A stretch of DNA of 25,113 nt from Anaerorhabdus sp036637135 (GCF_036637135.1 NZ_JAVWNC010000029.1:1-25113); one strand, 5' to 3'; positions 6,912 through 14,346 are shown, numbered from the stretch's first letter. Notes: generated by a model from the letters alone, not told the origin. Made by a program: numbers and translations.

Positions 6912-7064
6912 TTATTTTTTCTCCTTGTGTAAAGTCTTTTTTCTACAAACTGAACAGTATTTTTGAATTTCCATTTTCTCAGTTTGTTTACGTTTGTTTC
7001 TAGTGCCAATATAGTTTTCTTCACCACATTCAGAGCACTTGAAAGTAATATTCTCTCTTGGCAT
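6912..7064 (-). CDS. rpmG: 50S ribosomal protein L33 (zinc-ribbon form)
   Basis: This is a 50-residue protein starting MPRENITFKC. Two CxxC pairs (KCSEC near residues 10-13 and YCSVC near 37-40) make the zinc-binding C+ type of L33. The rest is rich in Lys and Arg, including GTRNKRKQTEKM, as usual for L33. AGGAGG at 7071-7076 lies 6 nt before the ATG. It has its own promoter (7091-7119) and terminator. Many Bacillota carry several L33 copies, including zinc-free ones, so this may be one of two. Confidence 0.95.
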   Translation of the reverse strand: MPRENITFKCSECGEENYIGTRNKRKQTEKMEIQKYCSVCRKKTLHKEKK

Positions 7065-7090
7065 GATAATCCTCCTAATAATGCTTTACA

Positions 7091-7119
7091 AGTATAGCAT
7101 ATCTTGAAAAAAAAGCCAA
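7091..7119 (-). promoter_or_regulatory. Sigma-A promoter of rpmG
   Basis: On the minus strand, TTGGCT (7114-7119) and TATACT (7091-7096) have a 17-nt spacer. A TGC just before the -10 gives an extended -10 element. Confidence 0.82.
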
Positions 7120-7153
7120 TACTTTCGTGAAAGCCTTTTTCTACCCTTTTTCG

Positions 7154-7162
7154 TGGTATAAT
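7154..7162 (+). promoter_or_regulatory. Extended -10 promoter of ispG
   Basis: TGG-TATAAT is an extended -10 with a perfect hexamer at 7157-7162. No -35 hexamer is recognisable. The predicted transcript start at about 7169 leaves a leader of about 21 nt to the GTG and rules out translation from the upstream ATG at 7127. Confidence 0.75.
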
Positions 7163-7189
7163 AAGAGCCGAAAGCGAGGCGATTTTACA

Positions 7190-8254
7190 GTGAAAAGAAC
7201 TGAAACTCGAGTACTTCATGTTGGTAATCTACAACTTGGAGGTCAAAACAAATGTTTATTACAATCCATGACAAATACCAAGACAAAAGATGTAACCGCA
7301 ACTGTTAAACAAATAAAAGCACTTCAAGAAGCAGGATGCGATATTGTCAGAATGGCAATACTTGACGAAGAAGATGCATTAGCGATAAGAGAAATCAAAA
7401 ATCAAACAAATATTCCATTGGTAGCAGACATTCACTTTAACTATAATTTTGCGATTATAGCAATTGATCAAGGAATTGATAAAATACGCATTAACCCTGG
7501 AAACATTGGTTCGAAAGAAAATGTCAGAAAAGTGGTCGAAAAGTGTAAAGAACGCAATATTCCGATTCGTATCGGTATCAATAGTGGGTCTTTAGAAAAA
7601 GAAGTATTGGATAAATATGGTAAACCCTGTGCTGAAGCCATGATTGAAAGTGCTAAAAAACATGTAGATATCTTAGAAGAGTTAGATTTCTATGATATTT
7701 GTTTATCCTTTAAATCAAGCAACGTCCCCTTAACAATCGATACCTATCGTTTAGCTGCAAAAGAATTCCCTTATCCATTACACCTAGGTGTAACTGAAGC
7801 TGGGTCATTTAACATTTCCGCAATTAAATCCAGTGCTGCTCTTGGCGCATTACTCCACGAGGGTATTGGTGATACAATTCGTATCTCTGTAAGCAGTGAT
7901 CCTGTAAATGAACTCTTCATTGGAAAACAATTGTTACGTGCTTTTAACTTAATAGACGAAGTCCCTAACTTAATTTCGTGTCCTACTTGTGGTCGTATTC
8001 AATATGATATGATACCAATTGTGGAAGAAATCGAAAAATTCCTAATGACTATCCATTCAAATATCGAAGTTGCTATTATGGGTTGTCCTGTTAATGGACC
8101 TCAGGAAGCATCGCGTGCCGATATTGGAGTAGCAGGAGGTAAAAATGGTGCCATTTTATTTAAAAAAGGACAAATCATTCGTACTGTACCCCAAGATCAA
8201 TTAGTTGAGACGTTAAAAGAAGAAATCTTAAAAATGGTTGAGGAAATCAAATGA
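7190..8254 (+). CDS. ispG: 4-hydroxy-3-methylbut-2-enyl diphosphate synthase (flavodoxin/ferredoxin)
   Basis: The product has 354 residues from a GTG start. It converts MEcPP to HMBPP, the penultimate step of the MEP isoprenoid pathway, using a [4Fe-4S] cluster. The N-terminal TIM-barrel region (for example QSMTNTKT and VADIHFN) is followed by the cluster domain with SCPTCGR (Cys264, Cys267), GCPVNGPQE (Cys299) and Glu306. This is the family spacing C-x2-C-x31-C-x6-E. An in-frame ATG at 7127 lies upstream of the predicted transcription start, so GTG 7190, with GAGG 10 nt upstream and the conserved start RTETRVLHVG, is preferred. The stop overlaps the next start by 4 nt (ATGA). Confidence 0.96.
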   Translation: MKRTETRVLHVGNLQLGGQNKCLLQSMTNTKTKDVTATVKQIKALQEAGCDIVRMAILDEEDALAIREIKNQTNIPLVADIHFNYNFAIIAIDQGIDKIRINPGNIGSKENVRKVVEKCKERNIPIRIGINSGSLEKEVLDKYGKPCAEAMIESAKKHVDILEELDFYDICLSFKSSNVPLTIDTYRLAAKEFPYPLHLGVTEAGSFNISAIKSSAALGALLHEGIGDTIRISVSSDPVNELFIGKQLLRAFNLIDEVPNLISCPTCGRIQYDMIPIVEEIEKFLMTIHSNIEVAIMGCPVNGPQEASRADIGVAGGKNGAILFKKGQIIRTVPQDQLVETLKEEILKMVEEIK

Positions 8255-9102
8255 GTGAAACCTCGTACAAATTAGTTTTATCCGATTTAGATGGTACATT
8301 GCTAAATGAGAATAGTCAGATCAGCGAAGAAACAAGAAACACTATTCTTGAACTTCAAAAAAAAGGGATTAAGTTCTCTATATGTTCTGGAAGACCTTAT
8401 TATGGCTGTATCAAATTCATCGAACAATTAGAATTAGAAAAATACAATGGCTTTTTTGTAGGTATGAATGGTCAATACATTCGTAATTGTGCAACTCAAG
8501 AAGTTATAGAAAAAGAAAAATTAAATCAAGATGATTTTAAATTGCTTTGTCGCATTGCGCAACAACATGGTGTTATCACTGAATTGTTCTATGAAACACA
8601 TGCTTATATTCTATTACCAAAAAGAAATATTGTTTCAGCACTCCTCTTGACGGGTGTTTATAGTTTAAAGTCGTTAATCAATCAAAGTAGACGATATAAA
8701 ATGTATTTTATTAAAGACATTATTGATTTACCTGACCTACCAAAGATATGTTGTCTAGGAAAACCTGAATCATTAAAAGCTCTTGCAAATGAATTACTTG
8801 AACTTCAAAAATATGATACTTTCTTAGTAAATCCGGCTTGGTTAGAAATTGTAAGAATCGGAATTAGTAAGGGTCAAGCCTTGTACGACTTAGAAAAGAT
8901 GACTGGAATTCCTGTTCAAGAGATGGTCGCATTTGGTGATGGCGAAAATGATCTATCCATGTTGGAAATTGCAGGACTGAGTTGTGCTATGGGTAATGCA
9001 ATGCCCAATCCAAAGAAAGTCGCTCATTGTGTCATTGATACAAATGTAAATAATGGTGTTGCGAAGAAAATAAAAGAATTGTTCAAACTAGAAGAAAATT
9101 GA
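8251..9102 (+). CDS. Cof-type HAD-superfamily phosphatase
   Basis: The product has 283 residues. HAD motif I is DLDGTLL near residue 11, with the nucleophile Asp. Motif II is the CSGRPYYG region, the Lys of motif III lies in GISKGQAL, and motif IV is FGDGENDLSML. The middle is a type IIB cap domain, as in the Cof/YidA/YbiV group that dephosphorylates sugar phosphates and flavin precursors. Substrate is not predictable. The ATG overlaps the ispG stop, with GAGGA inside ispG 7 nt upstream, so the two form an operon. Confidence 0.9.
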   Translation: MSETSYKLVLSDLDGTLLNENSQISEETRNTILELQKKGIKFSICSGRPYYGCIKFIEQLELEKYNGFFVGMNGQYIRNCATQEVIEKEKLNQDDFKLLCRIAQQHGVITELFYETHAYILLPKRNIVSALLLTGVYSLKSLINQSRRYKMYFIKDIIDLPDLPKICCLGKPESLKALANELLELQKYDTFLVNPAWLEIVRIGISKGQALYDLEKMTGIPVQEMVAFGDGENDLSMLEIAGLSCAMGNAMPNPKKVAHCVIDTNVNNGVAKKIKELFKLEEN

Positions 9103-9108
9103 TTTGTT

Positions 9109-9328
9109 ACACAAATCATTCAAAGAACCTTTATGGAGTACCCAAATTCCTCTTTCGTAGAATTTGTGTCCAATAAACTCAGTACTCTTCCATGCTACTG
9201 GGTAGTTATTAACGAAGGTTGAATTCATTAGCTTTATTTTAGATTCCTACTTCAAGTTCATCAAAGCTCAAATCCATCATCTAACAGTGGTGGTGTTCAA
9301 AGCTTTGTTGAAGTAGGTTTCTTTTTTT
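9109..9328 (+). ncRNA. Candidate structured RNA (or long structured 3' UTR) between the HAD gene and lgt
   Basis: This region of about 220 nt has no convincing gene but dense pairing potential on the plus strand. Helices: 9143-9149 with 9160-9166 (CAAATTC/GAATTTG); 9177-9184 with 9196-9203 (8 bp, one G-U); 9246-9255 with 9308-9317 (10 bp); 9262-9268 with 9301-9307 (7 bp); and 9274-9279 with 9288-9293 (6 bp, one G-U). A further pairing, 9109-9116 with 9162-9169, excludes both the 9143-9149/9160-9166 helix and a small hairpin at 9101-9117. The 3' end is a U-run. It does not match motifs I can recall for 6S, SRP, RNase P, tmRNA or common riboswitches. No clear promoter is seen, so it could be the tail of the ispG-HAD transcript. 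Confidence 0.4.
9246..9328 (+). terminator. Long bulged terminator hairpin for the ispG-HAD transcript or the candidate RNA
   Basis: A 10-bp outer stem and a 7-bp second stem, separated by a 6-nt bulge on one side, enclose a third small stem. The hairpin is followed by TTTCTTTTTTTAT. The U-run is on the plus-strand side only, so it terminates rightward transcription. Confidence 0.75.
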
Positions 9329-9366
9329 ATTGTATTAAGCTAAGTAAGAGAACTTTCCTGCAAAAT

Positions 9367-9390
9367 AAAAGAAGTCTTACAATTTCTTTT
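9367..9390 (-). terminator. Weak possible terminator of lgt
   Basis: AAAAGAA/TTCTTTT pairs across a 10-nt loop around the lgt stop codon, and the minus strand then reads ATTTTG. The stem is all A-T except one pair and the U-run is short. Confidence 0.35.
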
Positions 9391-10144
9391 GTTTTGAACT
9401 TCTTTTACGACAATAAGTAAATAAACCAATCCCTACTACAAATACAAAGATAGAAATGAATTGCGATGTAGATAATGTTCCAACTGATCCGCGAATTAAA
9501 TCACCTCTAAAAAACTCAATTATGAATCGTCCCACACTGTAGAGAATTAAATACAGCGATGCAACCTCACCCTCTGCTTTCTTCCTTTTTGCAAAAGCTA
9601 TTAACAAAAAGAACAGCAATAAATCAAATACACTAGAGAATAATTGGGTTGGAATAACCGCTACACCTGATGGAGCAAGTGAACCAGTTGGAAAAATCAC
9701 ACCAATCGGACTATTTGTTACACTTCCATAACAACACCCCGCAAAGAAACAACCAACGCGCCCAAATGCTTGTGCAAGCGCAACAGATGGAACAATTAAA
9801 TCAAAGTAAGCTAAAAAATCTAATTTGTGTTTTCTACAAAATAAATATCCACCCAGAATACCACCTAATATCCCACCATAAACCACATACCCATTCATAA
9901 AATCAAAAAGAATACTTGGATTCAGTAATATCTGATCAATGATTGTTATCCAATAAAGTAGTTTTGCACCAAGAAACCCGAATCCAAATAACCATAAAGC
10001 AAGTGAATCAAAAATTTCAGTATTCAATCCAATTTGTTTACCTCGTTTTTGTGCAATCACAAATCCCAACGAAATTCCTATCGCTATCAAAAATCCATAT
10101 GTATAAAATGTAAATCCACCTATTTCAAACAATACATTATGCAT
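9377..10144 (-). CDS. lgt: Prolipoprotein diacylglyceryl transferase (variant signature)
   Basis: This is a 255-residue polytopic membrane protein that transfers diacylglycerol to the lipobox Cys of prolipoproteins. Family hallmarks: the N-terminal FTFYTYGFLIAIG helix, VYGGILGG, PTQLF, and the C-terminal GRFIIEFFRGD with the conserved Arg. The Lgt signature, normally GRxGNFxNxE, reads GRVGCFFAGCCYG here, so the usual Asn, Asn and Glu are replaced. The ATG at 10144 has GGAGG 8 nt upstream (10153-10157). A TTG at 10159 in the same frame overlaps that SD and is rejected. The four lipoproteins in this window are potential clients. Confidence 0.88.
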   Translation of the reverse strand: MHNVLFEIGGFTFYTYGFLIAIGISLGFVIAQKRGKQIGLNTEIFDSLALWLFGFGFLGAKLLYWITIIDQILLNPSILFDFMNGYVVYGGILGGILGGYLFCRKHKLDFLAYFDLIVPSVALAQAFGRVGCFFAGCCYGSVTNSPIGVIFPTGSLAPSGVAVIPTQLFSSVFDLLLFFLLIAFAKRKKAEGEVASLYLILYSVGRFIIEFFRGDLIRGSVGTLSTSQFISIFVFVVGIGLFTYCRKRSSKQKKL

Positions 10145-10171
10145 AGTTATATCCTCCAATACAATAGTTAC

Positions 10172-10200
10172 AAAATATTCTTTTTTTATTCTCTTGTCAA
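10172..10200 (-). promoter_or_regulatory. Sigma-A promoter of lgt
   Basis: On the minus strand, TTGACA (10195-10200) and TATTTT (10172-10177) have a 17-nt spacer. The -35 is perfect and the -10 matches 4 of 6. Confidence 0.65.
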
Positions 10201-10230
10201 TAAAGTAGAAAGAATTAATTCTAAAGAATT

Positions 10231-10253
10231 TAAAAAGTCAGTTTTCACTGACT
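10231..10253 (-). terminator. Intrinsic terminator of nfo
   Basis: On the minus strand, AGTCAGT-GAAA-ACTGACT is a 7-bp stem with a GNRA loop, followed by TTTT. It overlaps the nfo stop codon (10252-10254). Confidence 0.8.
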
Positions 10254-11088
10254 ATTTTCTTAACATATTAATTTCTTCTTTATATGGTGGTTGACCATCA
10301 ATCCATGGTGTTTCTAGAATCTTGATTTTATTTTCTAGTAATGGATGATGTGCAACACGATACAATTCAGCAAATCCAATCTCACCTTGACCTAAATTTG
10401 CATGTCGATCTTTTTTAGCACCCATTACATTCTTAGAATCATTCAAATGAATAACATATAAATTCTCTAATCCTATAATTCGGTCAAAATCCTGTAACAC
10501 AGCATCAATCGACCCAACAACATAACCTGCATCATGAATATGACATGTATCTAAACATACCCCAAATTTTTCAGGATAATGAACTTGATCTAAGATTGCT
10601 TTGATTTGTTCAAAGCGATAACCTACCTCACTACCCTTGCCTGACATAGTTTCTAAACAAATGATTAAATCATCTTTTTCTCGAACTACTTCATTTAGTC
10701 CTTTTATGATGGATGCAATTCCTTCTTCAAGAGTTGCCGCAACATAAGAACCTGGATGTAGAATTAAATACTTAGCTCCAATCTCTTGAACTCGATCTAG
10801 TTCTTGTCTAAGAAACGATACTGCTAGTTCATATGTTTCAGGTTTGATTGTATTCGCAAGATTAATAATATAAGGTGCATGTATCACCAATCGTTCCATT
10901 GGTAAATGATTTTCACTCATTAAACATTTCATCTCTTCTACTTTCAAAGTAGAGACACTTTTTCGTAATGTATTTTGTGGCGCACCAGTATAAACCATCA
11001 AAGCATTAGCTCCGTATTCCAAAGCTTCCTTAACAGAACCCAACAAATAATCAGGGGCACTCATCGAAACATGTGATCCAATTATCAT
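10252..11088 (-). CDS. nfo: Endonuclease IV (AP endonuclease)
   Basis: The product has 278 residues, the usual length for endonuclease IV. It starts MIIGSHVSMSAPDYL and contains the family's metal-binding stretches: HPGSY, LETMSGKGSEVG, CLDTCHIHDAGY, HLNDSKN and DRHANLGQGEIG, which supply His, Glu and Asp ligands for three zinc ions. It cleaves DNA 5' of abasic sites in base excision repair. The ATG overlaps the cshB stop by 4 nt, so the two genes are coupled. The same pair (cshB and nfo, near ispH) is adjacent in B. subtilis. Confidence 0.96.
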   Translation of the reverse strand: MIIGSHVSMSAPDYLLGSVKEALEYGANALMVYTGAPQNTLRKSVSTLKVEEMKCLMSENHLPMERLVIHAPYIINLANTIKPETYELAVSFLRQELDRVQEIGAKYLILHPGSYVAATLEEGIASIIKGLNEVVREKDDLIICLETMSGKGSEVGYRFEQIKAILDQVHYPEKFGVCLDTCHIHDAGYVVGSIDAVLQDFDRIIGLENLYVIHLNDSKNVMGAKKDRHANLGQGEIGFAELYRVAHHPLLENKIKILETPWIDGQPPYKEEINMLRK

Positions 11089-12452
11089 TCGATAATTCCT
11101 TTTGATTTAAGTCGTTGAGCTGCTTTGTATCTTTCTTTTCTTTGTTCCTTAATATCTTGTCGTATATGATCACGACGTTCTTTTTGCTTAATCTTTTGAA
11201 TCATTTCTGCTTTTTTCTTTTTATACCCTGGTTTTACTTTTTCATTTTTACGTTTTAATGTCTTGGCAATTTCTTTCTCACGTTCGTCATTCTTCGTAAT
11301 CATTTTTTGACCATGAGGTTTTAATTGTTGCCACGAACCATTTTTAAATAAACGGTGTTCGAAATGAATGCCTTTTTCTTTAAGTGCACGTATTGCCTTT
11401 TCATCTGATTCTTTATATAACGCAAAGCACACACCATCTTTACCAGCGCGTCCTGTTCTTCCAGAACGATGAATATAGAAATCTAATTCACTTGGAAATC
11501 CTAAAGAAACAACATGCGTGATTCCTTCGATATCAATACCACGTGATGCAATATCTGTTGCGACAATATATGTATGATCTAAACTTCCTAATTGCTTCAT
11601 AGCTTGTTTTCTTTGACGCGCTTGAAGCCCACCATGTATTTCTACAATAGTTTTCCCACTCTTACGTAATAATGCAGCAACTTCACCTGCTTCGTCTCTT
11701 GTGTTTGCGAAAATCAAACATACATACGGCATAAATCCAGGTAAAAGTTCAAGTAATGCTTCACCATACTCTTTATGCTTGCATGGAACAAGTACATGTT
11801 CAATCTTTGGATTTGAATTATGTTCTTCTTTAATATGAATGGTTTGTGGTGCGTTCATATATTTTTTCAAGAAAGGTTTAAGAGCCATTGGTATCGTAGC
11901 ACTGAAAGCCATCATTTGTAGCTTATCACCCATTCTTCCACAAATTGCATCAACATCATCCAAAAAGCCATACTCTAGCGTCATATCCGCTTCATCAACT
12001 ACATAAATCGAAGCAGTATCAACACGTAATACAGATTGTTCAAGGAATAAGTCCTTAATACGTCCTGGAGTACCAATTACAATATGTGGTTGATGTTTAA
12101 ATGACTCAGCCATCTTACTGCGTTCCATTCCTCCAGTTACTAATTTAATTCTTAATGATGGATCTGCTTCCATCATCAATTTTGCATTCTTAAAAATTTG
12201 CATTGCTAATTCTCTTGTAGGAGCTGTAATTACAGCTTGTACAACTTGTTGTGTTGTATCAACTTTCTCCATTAATGGAATTAAGAACGCATGGGTTTTA
12301 CCTGTACCAGTATCAGAAATTGCAATTATATCTTTTCCTTTTGTTGCCATAGGAATAACAGCATTTTGAATTGGGGTTGGTTCCACAAATCGGTTGAGTC
12401 GTATAAACTCTTTTGTTTTTTCATTAAAATTAAAATCTTGATATGTTTTCAT
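11085..12452 (-). CDS. cshB: DEAD-box RNA helicase, CshB type
   Basis: The product has 455 residues. Motifs in order: a Q-motif region with TPIQ (26-29), Walker A SDTGTGKT (46-53), PTRELA (78-83), TPGR (128-131), DEAD (153-156), SAT (184-186) and HRSGRTGR (328-335). A Lys/Arg-rich tail from about residue 375 to the end probably binds RNA. It unwinds RNA duplexes in ribosome assembly, mRNA decay and cold adaptation. CshB rather than CshA is chosen because of its neighbours nfo and ispH. The ATG has GGAAGGAT about 8 nt upstream in a predicted 14-nt leader. Confidence 0.92.
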   Translation of the reverse strand: MKTYQDFNFNEKTKEFIRLNRFVEPTPIQNAVIPMATKGKDIIAISDTGTGKTHAFLIPLMEKVDTTQQVVQAVITAPTRELAMQIFKNAKLMMEADPSLRIKLVTGGMERSKMAESFKHQPHIVIGTPGRIKDLFLEQSVLRVDTASIYVVDEADMTLEYGFLDDVDAICGRMGDKLQMMAFSATIPMALKPFLKKYMNAPQTIHIKEEHNSNPKIEHVLVPCKHKEYGEALLELLPGFMPYVCLIFANTRDEAGEVAALLRKSGKTIVEIHGGLQARQRKQAMKQLGSLDHTYIVATDIASRGIDIEGITHVVSLGFPSELDFYIHRSGRTGRAGKDGVCFALYKESDEKAIRALKEKGIHFEHRLFKNGSWQQLKPHGQKMITKNDEREKEIAKTLKRKNEKVKPGYKKKKAEMIQKIKQKERRDHIRQDIKEQRKERYKAAQRLKSKGIIE

Positions 12453-12472
12453 AGAATCATCCTTCCATGTGT

Positions 12473-12480
12473 ATTATACT
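12473..12480. promoter_or_regulatory. Overlapping divergent -10 elements for cshB (minus) and ispH (plus)
   Basis: Within the 56-nt cshB-ispH gap, the minus strand reads TATAAT (12473-12478) and the plus strand TATACT (12475-12480). Predicted starts at about 12466 and 12487 give leaders of 14 and 22 nt that each contain an SD. Neither direction has a good -35. Confidence 0.6.
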
Positions 12481-12508
12481 ATTTTTAAGCATAGAAAGGA
12501 ATTATGAA

Positions 12509-13420
12509 ATGGAAATTATCCCCGTAACACCCCGTGGTTATTGCAAAGGAGTAGTTCGCGCTATCAATTTAGCGAAAAAAACCGCTCTTGAATACCCCAA
12601 TGAAATGATTTTTATGCTTGGTATGATTGTACACAACAAATATGTTGTAGAAGCTTGTGAATTACTTGGCATACAATGCGTAGAGGAAAAAGGTAAAACT
12701 CGTTTAGAGTTATTAGATAAGATTCATTCAGGAGTTGTGATTTTCACTGCCCATGGCATTAGTGACGAAGTTTATCAAAAAGCGATTGAAAAAGGATTGA
12801 TTGTCGTTAACGCTTCTTGTGATGATGTTACAAAGACTCAAATAATTGTGAAAGAATACTTAGAGAAAGATTATGAAGTACTCTATATTGGAAAGAAATT
12901 TCATCCAGAAGCTGAAGCTGTTATCGCAATCAGTGACCATGTACATTTCATCGAGAGTAAAGATGATATCAATCAATTACCAGATTATCCCCAAGTTATG
13001 GTCACTAATCAAACAACCATGAGCATTAAGGAAATTTACTCTATCATTGAAGCTTGCAAAGCCAAATACAAACATATCGTGATTTTAGATGAGATTTGTA
13101 ATGCTACAAGAATTCGACAAGAAGCAATTGAAAAACTTACAGATACAGATTGCTTATTCGTTGTTGGTGATCCAAAATCAAATAACTCAAATAAGTTAAA
13201 AGAAATTGCACTATTAAATGGCATTCCACATGTATACTTAATTGAAACATCAAATGATATACAAAAAAACTGGTTAGAAGGATGTGATCGAATTGCGATT
13301 ACCTCTGGGGCAAGCACACCAACCTATCTAACTAACCAAGTGATTGAAGTATTAAAACACTATAGTGAATCAAATGAATTATTGCATTTAGACATTGATA
13401 TGAATCATTTATTGGACTAA
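12509..13420 (+). CDS. ispH: 4-hydroxy-3-methylbut-2-enyl diphosphate reductase
   Basis: The product has 303 residues. It reduces HMBPP to IPP and DMAPP, the last MEP step. The three cluster cysteines are Cys12 (GYCKGV), Cys104 (NASCDD) and Cys197 (EICNAT). Substrate-binding residues are visible in VHNKYVV (His42), TAHGIS, FHPEAE, TNQTT and SNNSNKL. The frame extends upstream to 12467, but AAAGGA at 12495-12500 lies 8 nt before ATG 12509, and the product then begins at the conserved MEIIPVTPRGYC. The usual DATCP around the second Cys is NASCDD here. Its end overlaps the convergent gene by 12 nt. Confidence 0.95.
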   Translation: MEIIPVTPRGYCKGVVRAINLAKKTALEYPNEMIFMLGMIVHNKYVVEACELLGIQCVEEKGKTRLELLDKIHSGVVIFTAHGISDEVYQKAIEKGLIVVNASCDDVTKTQIIVKEYLEKDYEVLYIGKKFHPEAEAVIAISDHVHFIESKDDINQLPDYPQVMVTNQTTMSIKEIYSIIEACKAKYKHIVILDEICNATRIRQEAIEKLTDTDCLFVVGDPKSNNSNKLKEIALLNGIPHVYLIETSNDIQKNWLEGCDRIAITSGASTPTYLTNQVIEVLKHYSESNELLHLDIDMNHLLD

Positions 13421-13903
13421 AGAATCGTCAGTTGATGATTCTTTTTTTTCATTTTCATTTAACTCACTCACAAAATTTTCTTTTACTATAGATTTAATTT
13501 GATAATCAATGGTTGCATTAACGATAATTCCTAACAATATAAAAATTCCATTAAAACTAATAAGCAAGCCCAAATAATATGAGAATAAACCACCTTGATT
13601 GAACACTAAAACTGCAATACTACTTATTAAATACAAAACAAGAATCGCAAGTGAAATATAACGAACTATACAATTCACTTTCTTTGATAATGCAGTAAAT
13701 TTTAAACCAGATAAAACAGTTAAACAAGATGCAAATGCAAAGTAAATAAATGGTATGACAACTACACCCAAGAATAATGAAATAGTCATAATGTAGTTTT
13801 GTATTTGGCTCATCGCAAGAGGATAAGCAACAATAAGAATAACTATAAGTATAATAAGCAATATCAAATAAAATATAGAACCTTGTTTTCTAGTAATCTT
13901 CAT
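13409..13903 (-). CDS. Small four-helix membrane protein of unknown function
   Basis: The product has 164 residues. Four hydrophobic segments lie at about 9-31, 38-62, 77-101 and 107-130, with a charged, acidic C-terminal tail (KENFVSELNENEKKESS). I recognise no family. ATG 13903 is chosen because AGGAG (13910-13914) lies 6 nt upstream; the frame is open further to 13948 but would overlap the cupin gene. It follows the cupin gene by 23 nt and is probably co-transcribed with it. Its last codons overlap the ispH stop and contain the ispH terminator hairpin on the other strand. A transport or stress role is possible, but nothing in the sequence shows it. Confidence 0.8.
   Translation of the reverse strand: MKITRKQGSIFYLILLIILIVILIVAYPLAMSQIQNYIMTISLFLGVVVIPFIYFAFASCLTVLSGLKFTALSKKVNCIVRYISLAILVLYLISSIAVLVFNQGGLFSYYLGLLISFNGIFILLGIIVNATIDYQIKSIVKENFVSELNENEKKESSTDDSLVQ
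13421..13449 (+). terminator. Intrinsic terminator of ispH
   Basis: A 9-bp stem AGAATCGTC/GATGATTCT (one G-U) with loop AGTT is followed by eight T. It starts right after the ispH stop and lies entirely inside the coding sequence of the convergent membrane-protein gene. Confidence 0.85.
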
Positions 13904-13926
13904 AAGCATCTCCTTTTTATTAAAAT

Positions 13927-14346
13927 TTACTTGATGTCTTTGACACAAATTATTTTAACCATTTCATCTAATTCTATGCAAGTATGCCAATCTTCACTTT
14001 TAGTTCCATATTTAATCGTATGCAACACGGAATTCTCATCTAAATAAATATTATGAGGGTTTCCTTTTTTAATAGAATAGACTTCATCTAGTTTTAATTG
14101 TGTAATTTGTAATTGTTGATGAATTAATTCAGCAACATAAGCACAACCACTTTCTAATAAATAAAATTCTTTTTTCTCTAGATGATAATGACTGTTTTGC
14201 CATCCTGATGCTTCCGCAGTAATTGTACAGATATAAGAACTGCCACAGTCTTGAACTAAGCGAAATCTTTTCTCACCATTATCCATCATGTGGTTTTTCA
14301 TTTTTATTCCTTGTTTTTCTGCATCTATAATTGATAATTCTTTCAT
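13927..14346 (-). CDS. Cupin-domain protein
   Basis: The product has 139 residues with a single cupin barrel. Motif 1 is GWQNSHYHLEKKEFYLLESG (48-67), with His53, His55 and Glu60 in the G-x5-HxH-x4-E-x6-G pattern. Motif 2 is the KKGNPHNIYL region, with His98. These four residues would bind one metal ion. Small stand-alone cupins act as dioxygenases, isomerases or ligand-binding sensors, and the substrate is not predictable here. GAGG lies about 9 nt before the ATG. A promoter at 14365-14394 and the downstream membrane-protein gene suggest a two-gene operon. Confidence 0.82.
   Translation of the reverse strand: MKELSIIDAEKQGIKMKNHMMDNGEKRFRLVQDCGSSYICTITAEASGWQNSHYHLEKKEFYLLESGCAYVAELIHQQLQITQLKLDEVYSIKKGNPHNIYLDENSVLHTIKYGTKSEDWHTCIELDEMVKIICVKDIK

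Noticed and set aside
7127..7182. CcpA-binding cre site around GAAAGC/GAAAGCG upstream of ispG and rpmG
   Set aside because: Only half-sites are present, with no 14-bp pseudo-palindrome TGWNANCGNTNWCA in this or the other intergenic regions inspected.
7127..7189. In-frame N-terminal extension of IspG from the ATG at 7127
   Set aside because: It lies upstream of the predicted transcription start (about 7169) and spans the -10 element. The conserved protein begins near GTG 7190.
6881..7219. Minus-strand open frame of 112 codons over the rpmG region
   Set aside because: It covers rpmG in another frame and crosses the rpmG promoter, terminator and ispG start. rpmG has the CxxC motifs and a perfect SD.
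9133..9222. Possible 29-residue peptide in the gap after the HAD gene
   Set aside because: There is no SD, no homology I recognise, and it crosses predicted RNA helices. I prefer an untranslated structured RNA.
9243..9321. Miniature inverted-repeat element (the 10-bp plus 7-bp inverted arms)
   Set aside because: There are no target-site duplications, and a U-run follows the right arm, so a terminator explains it better. Further copies in the genome would reopen this.
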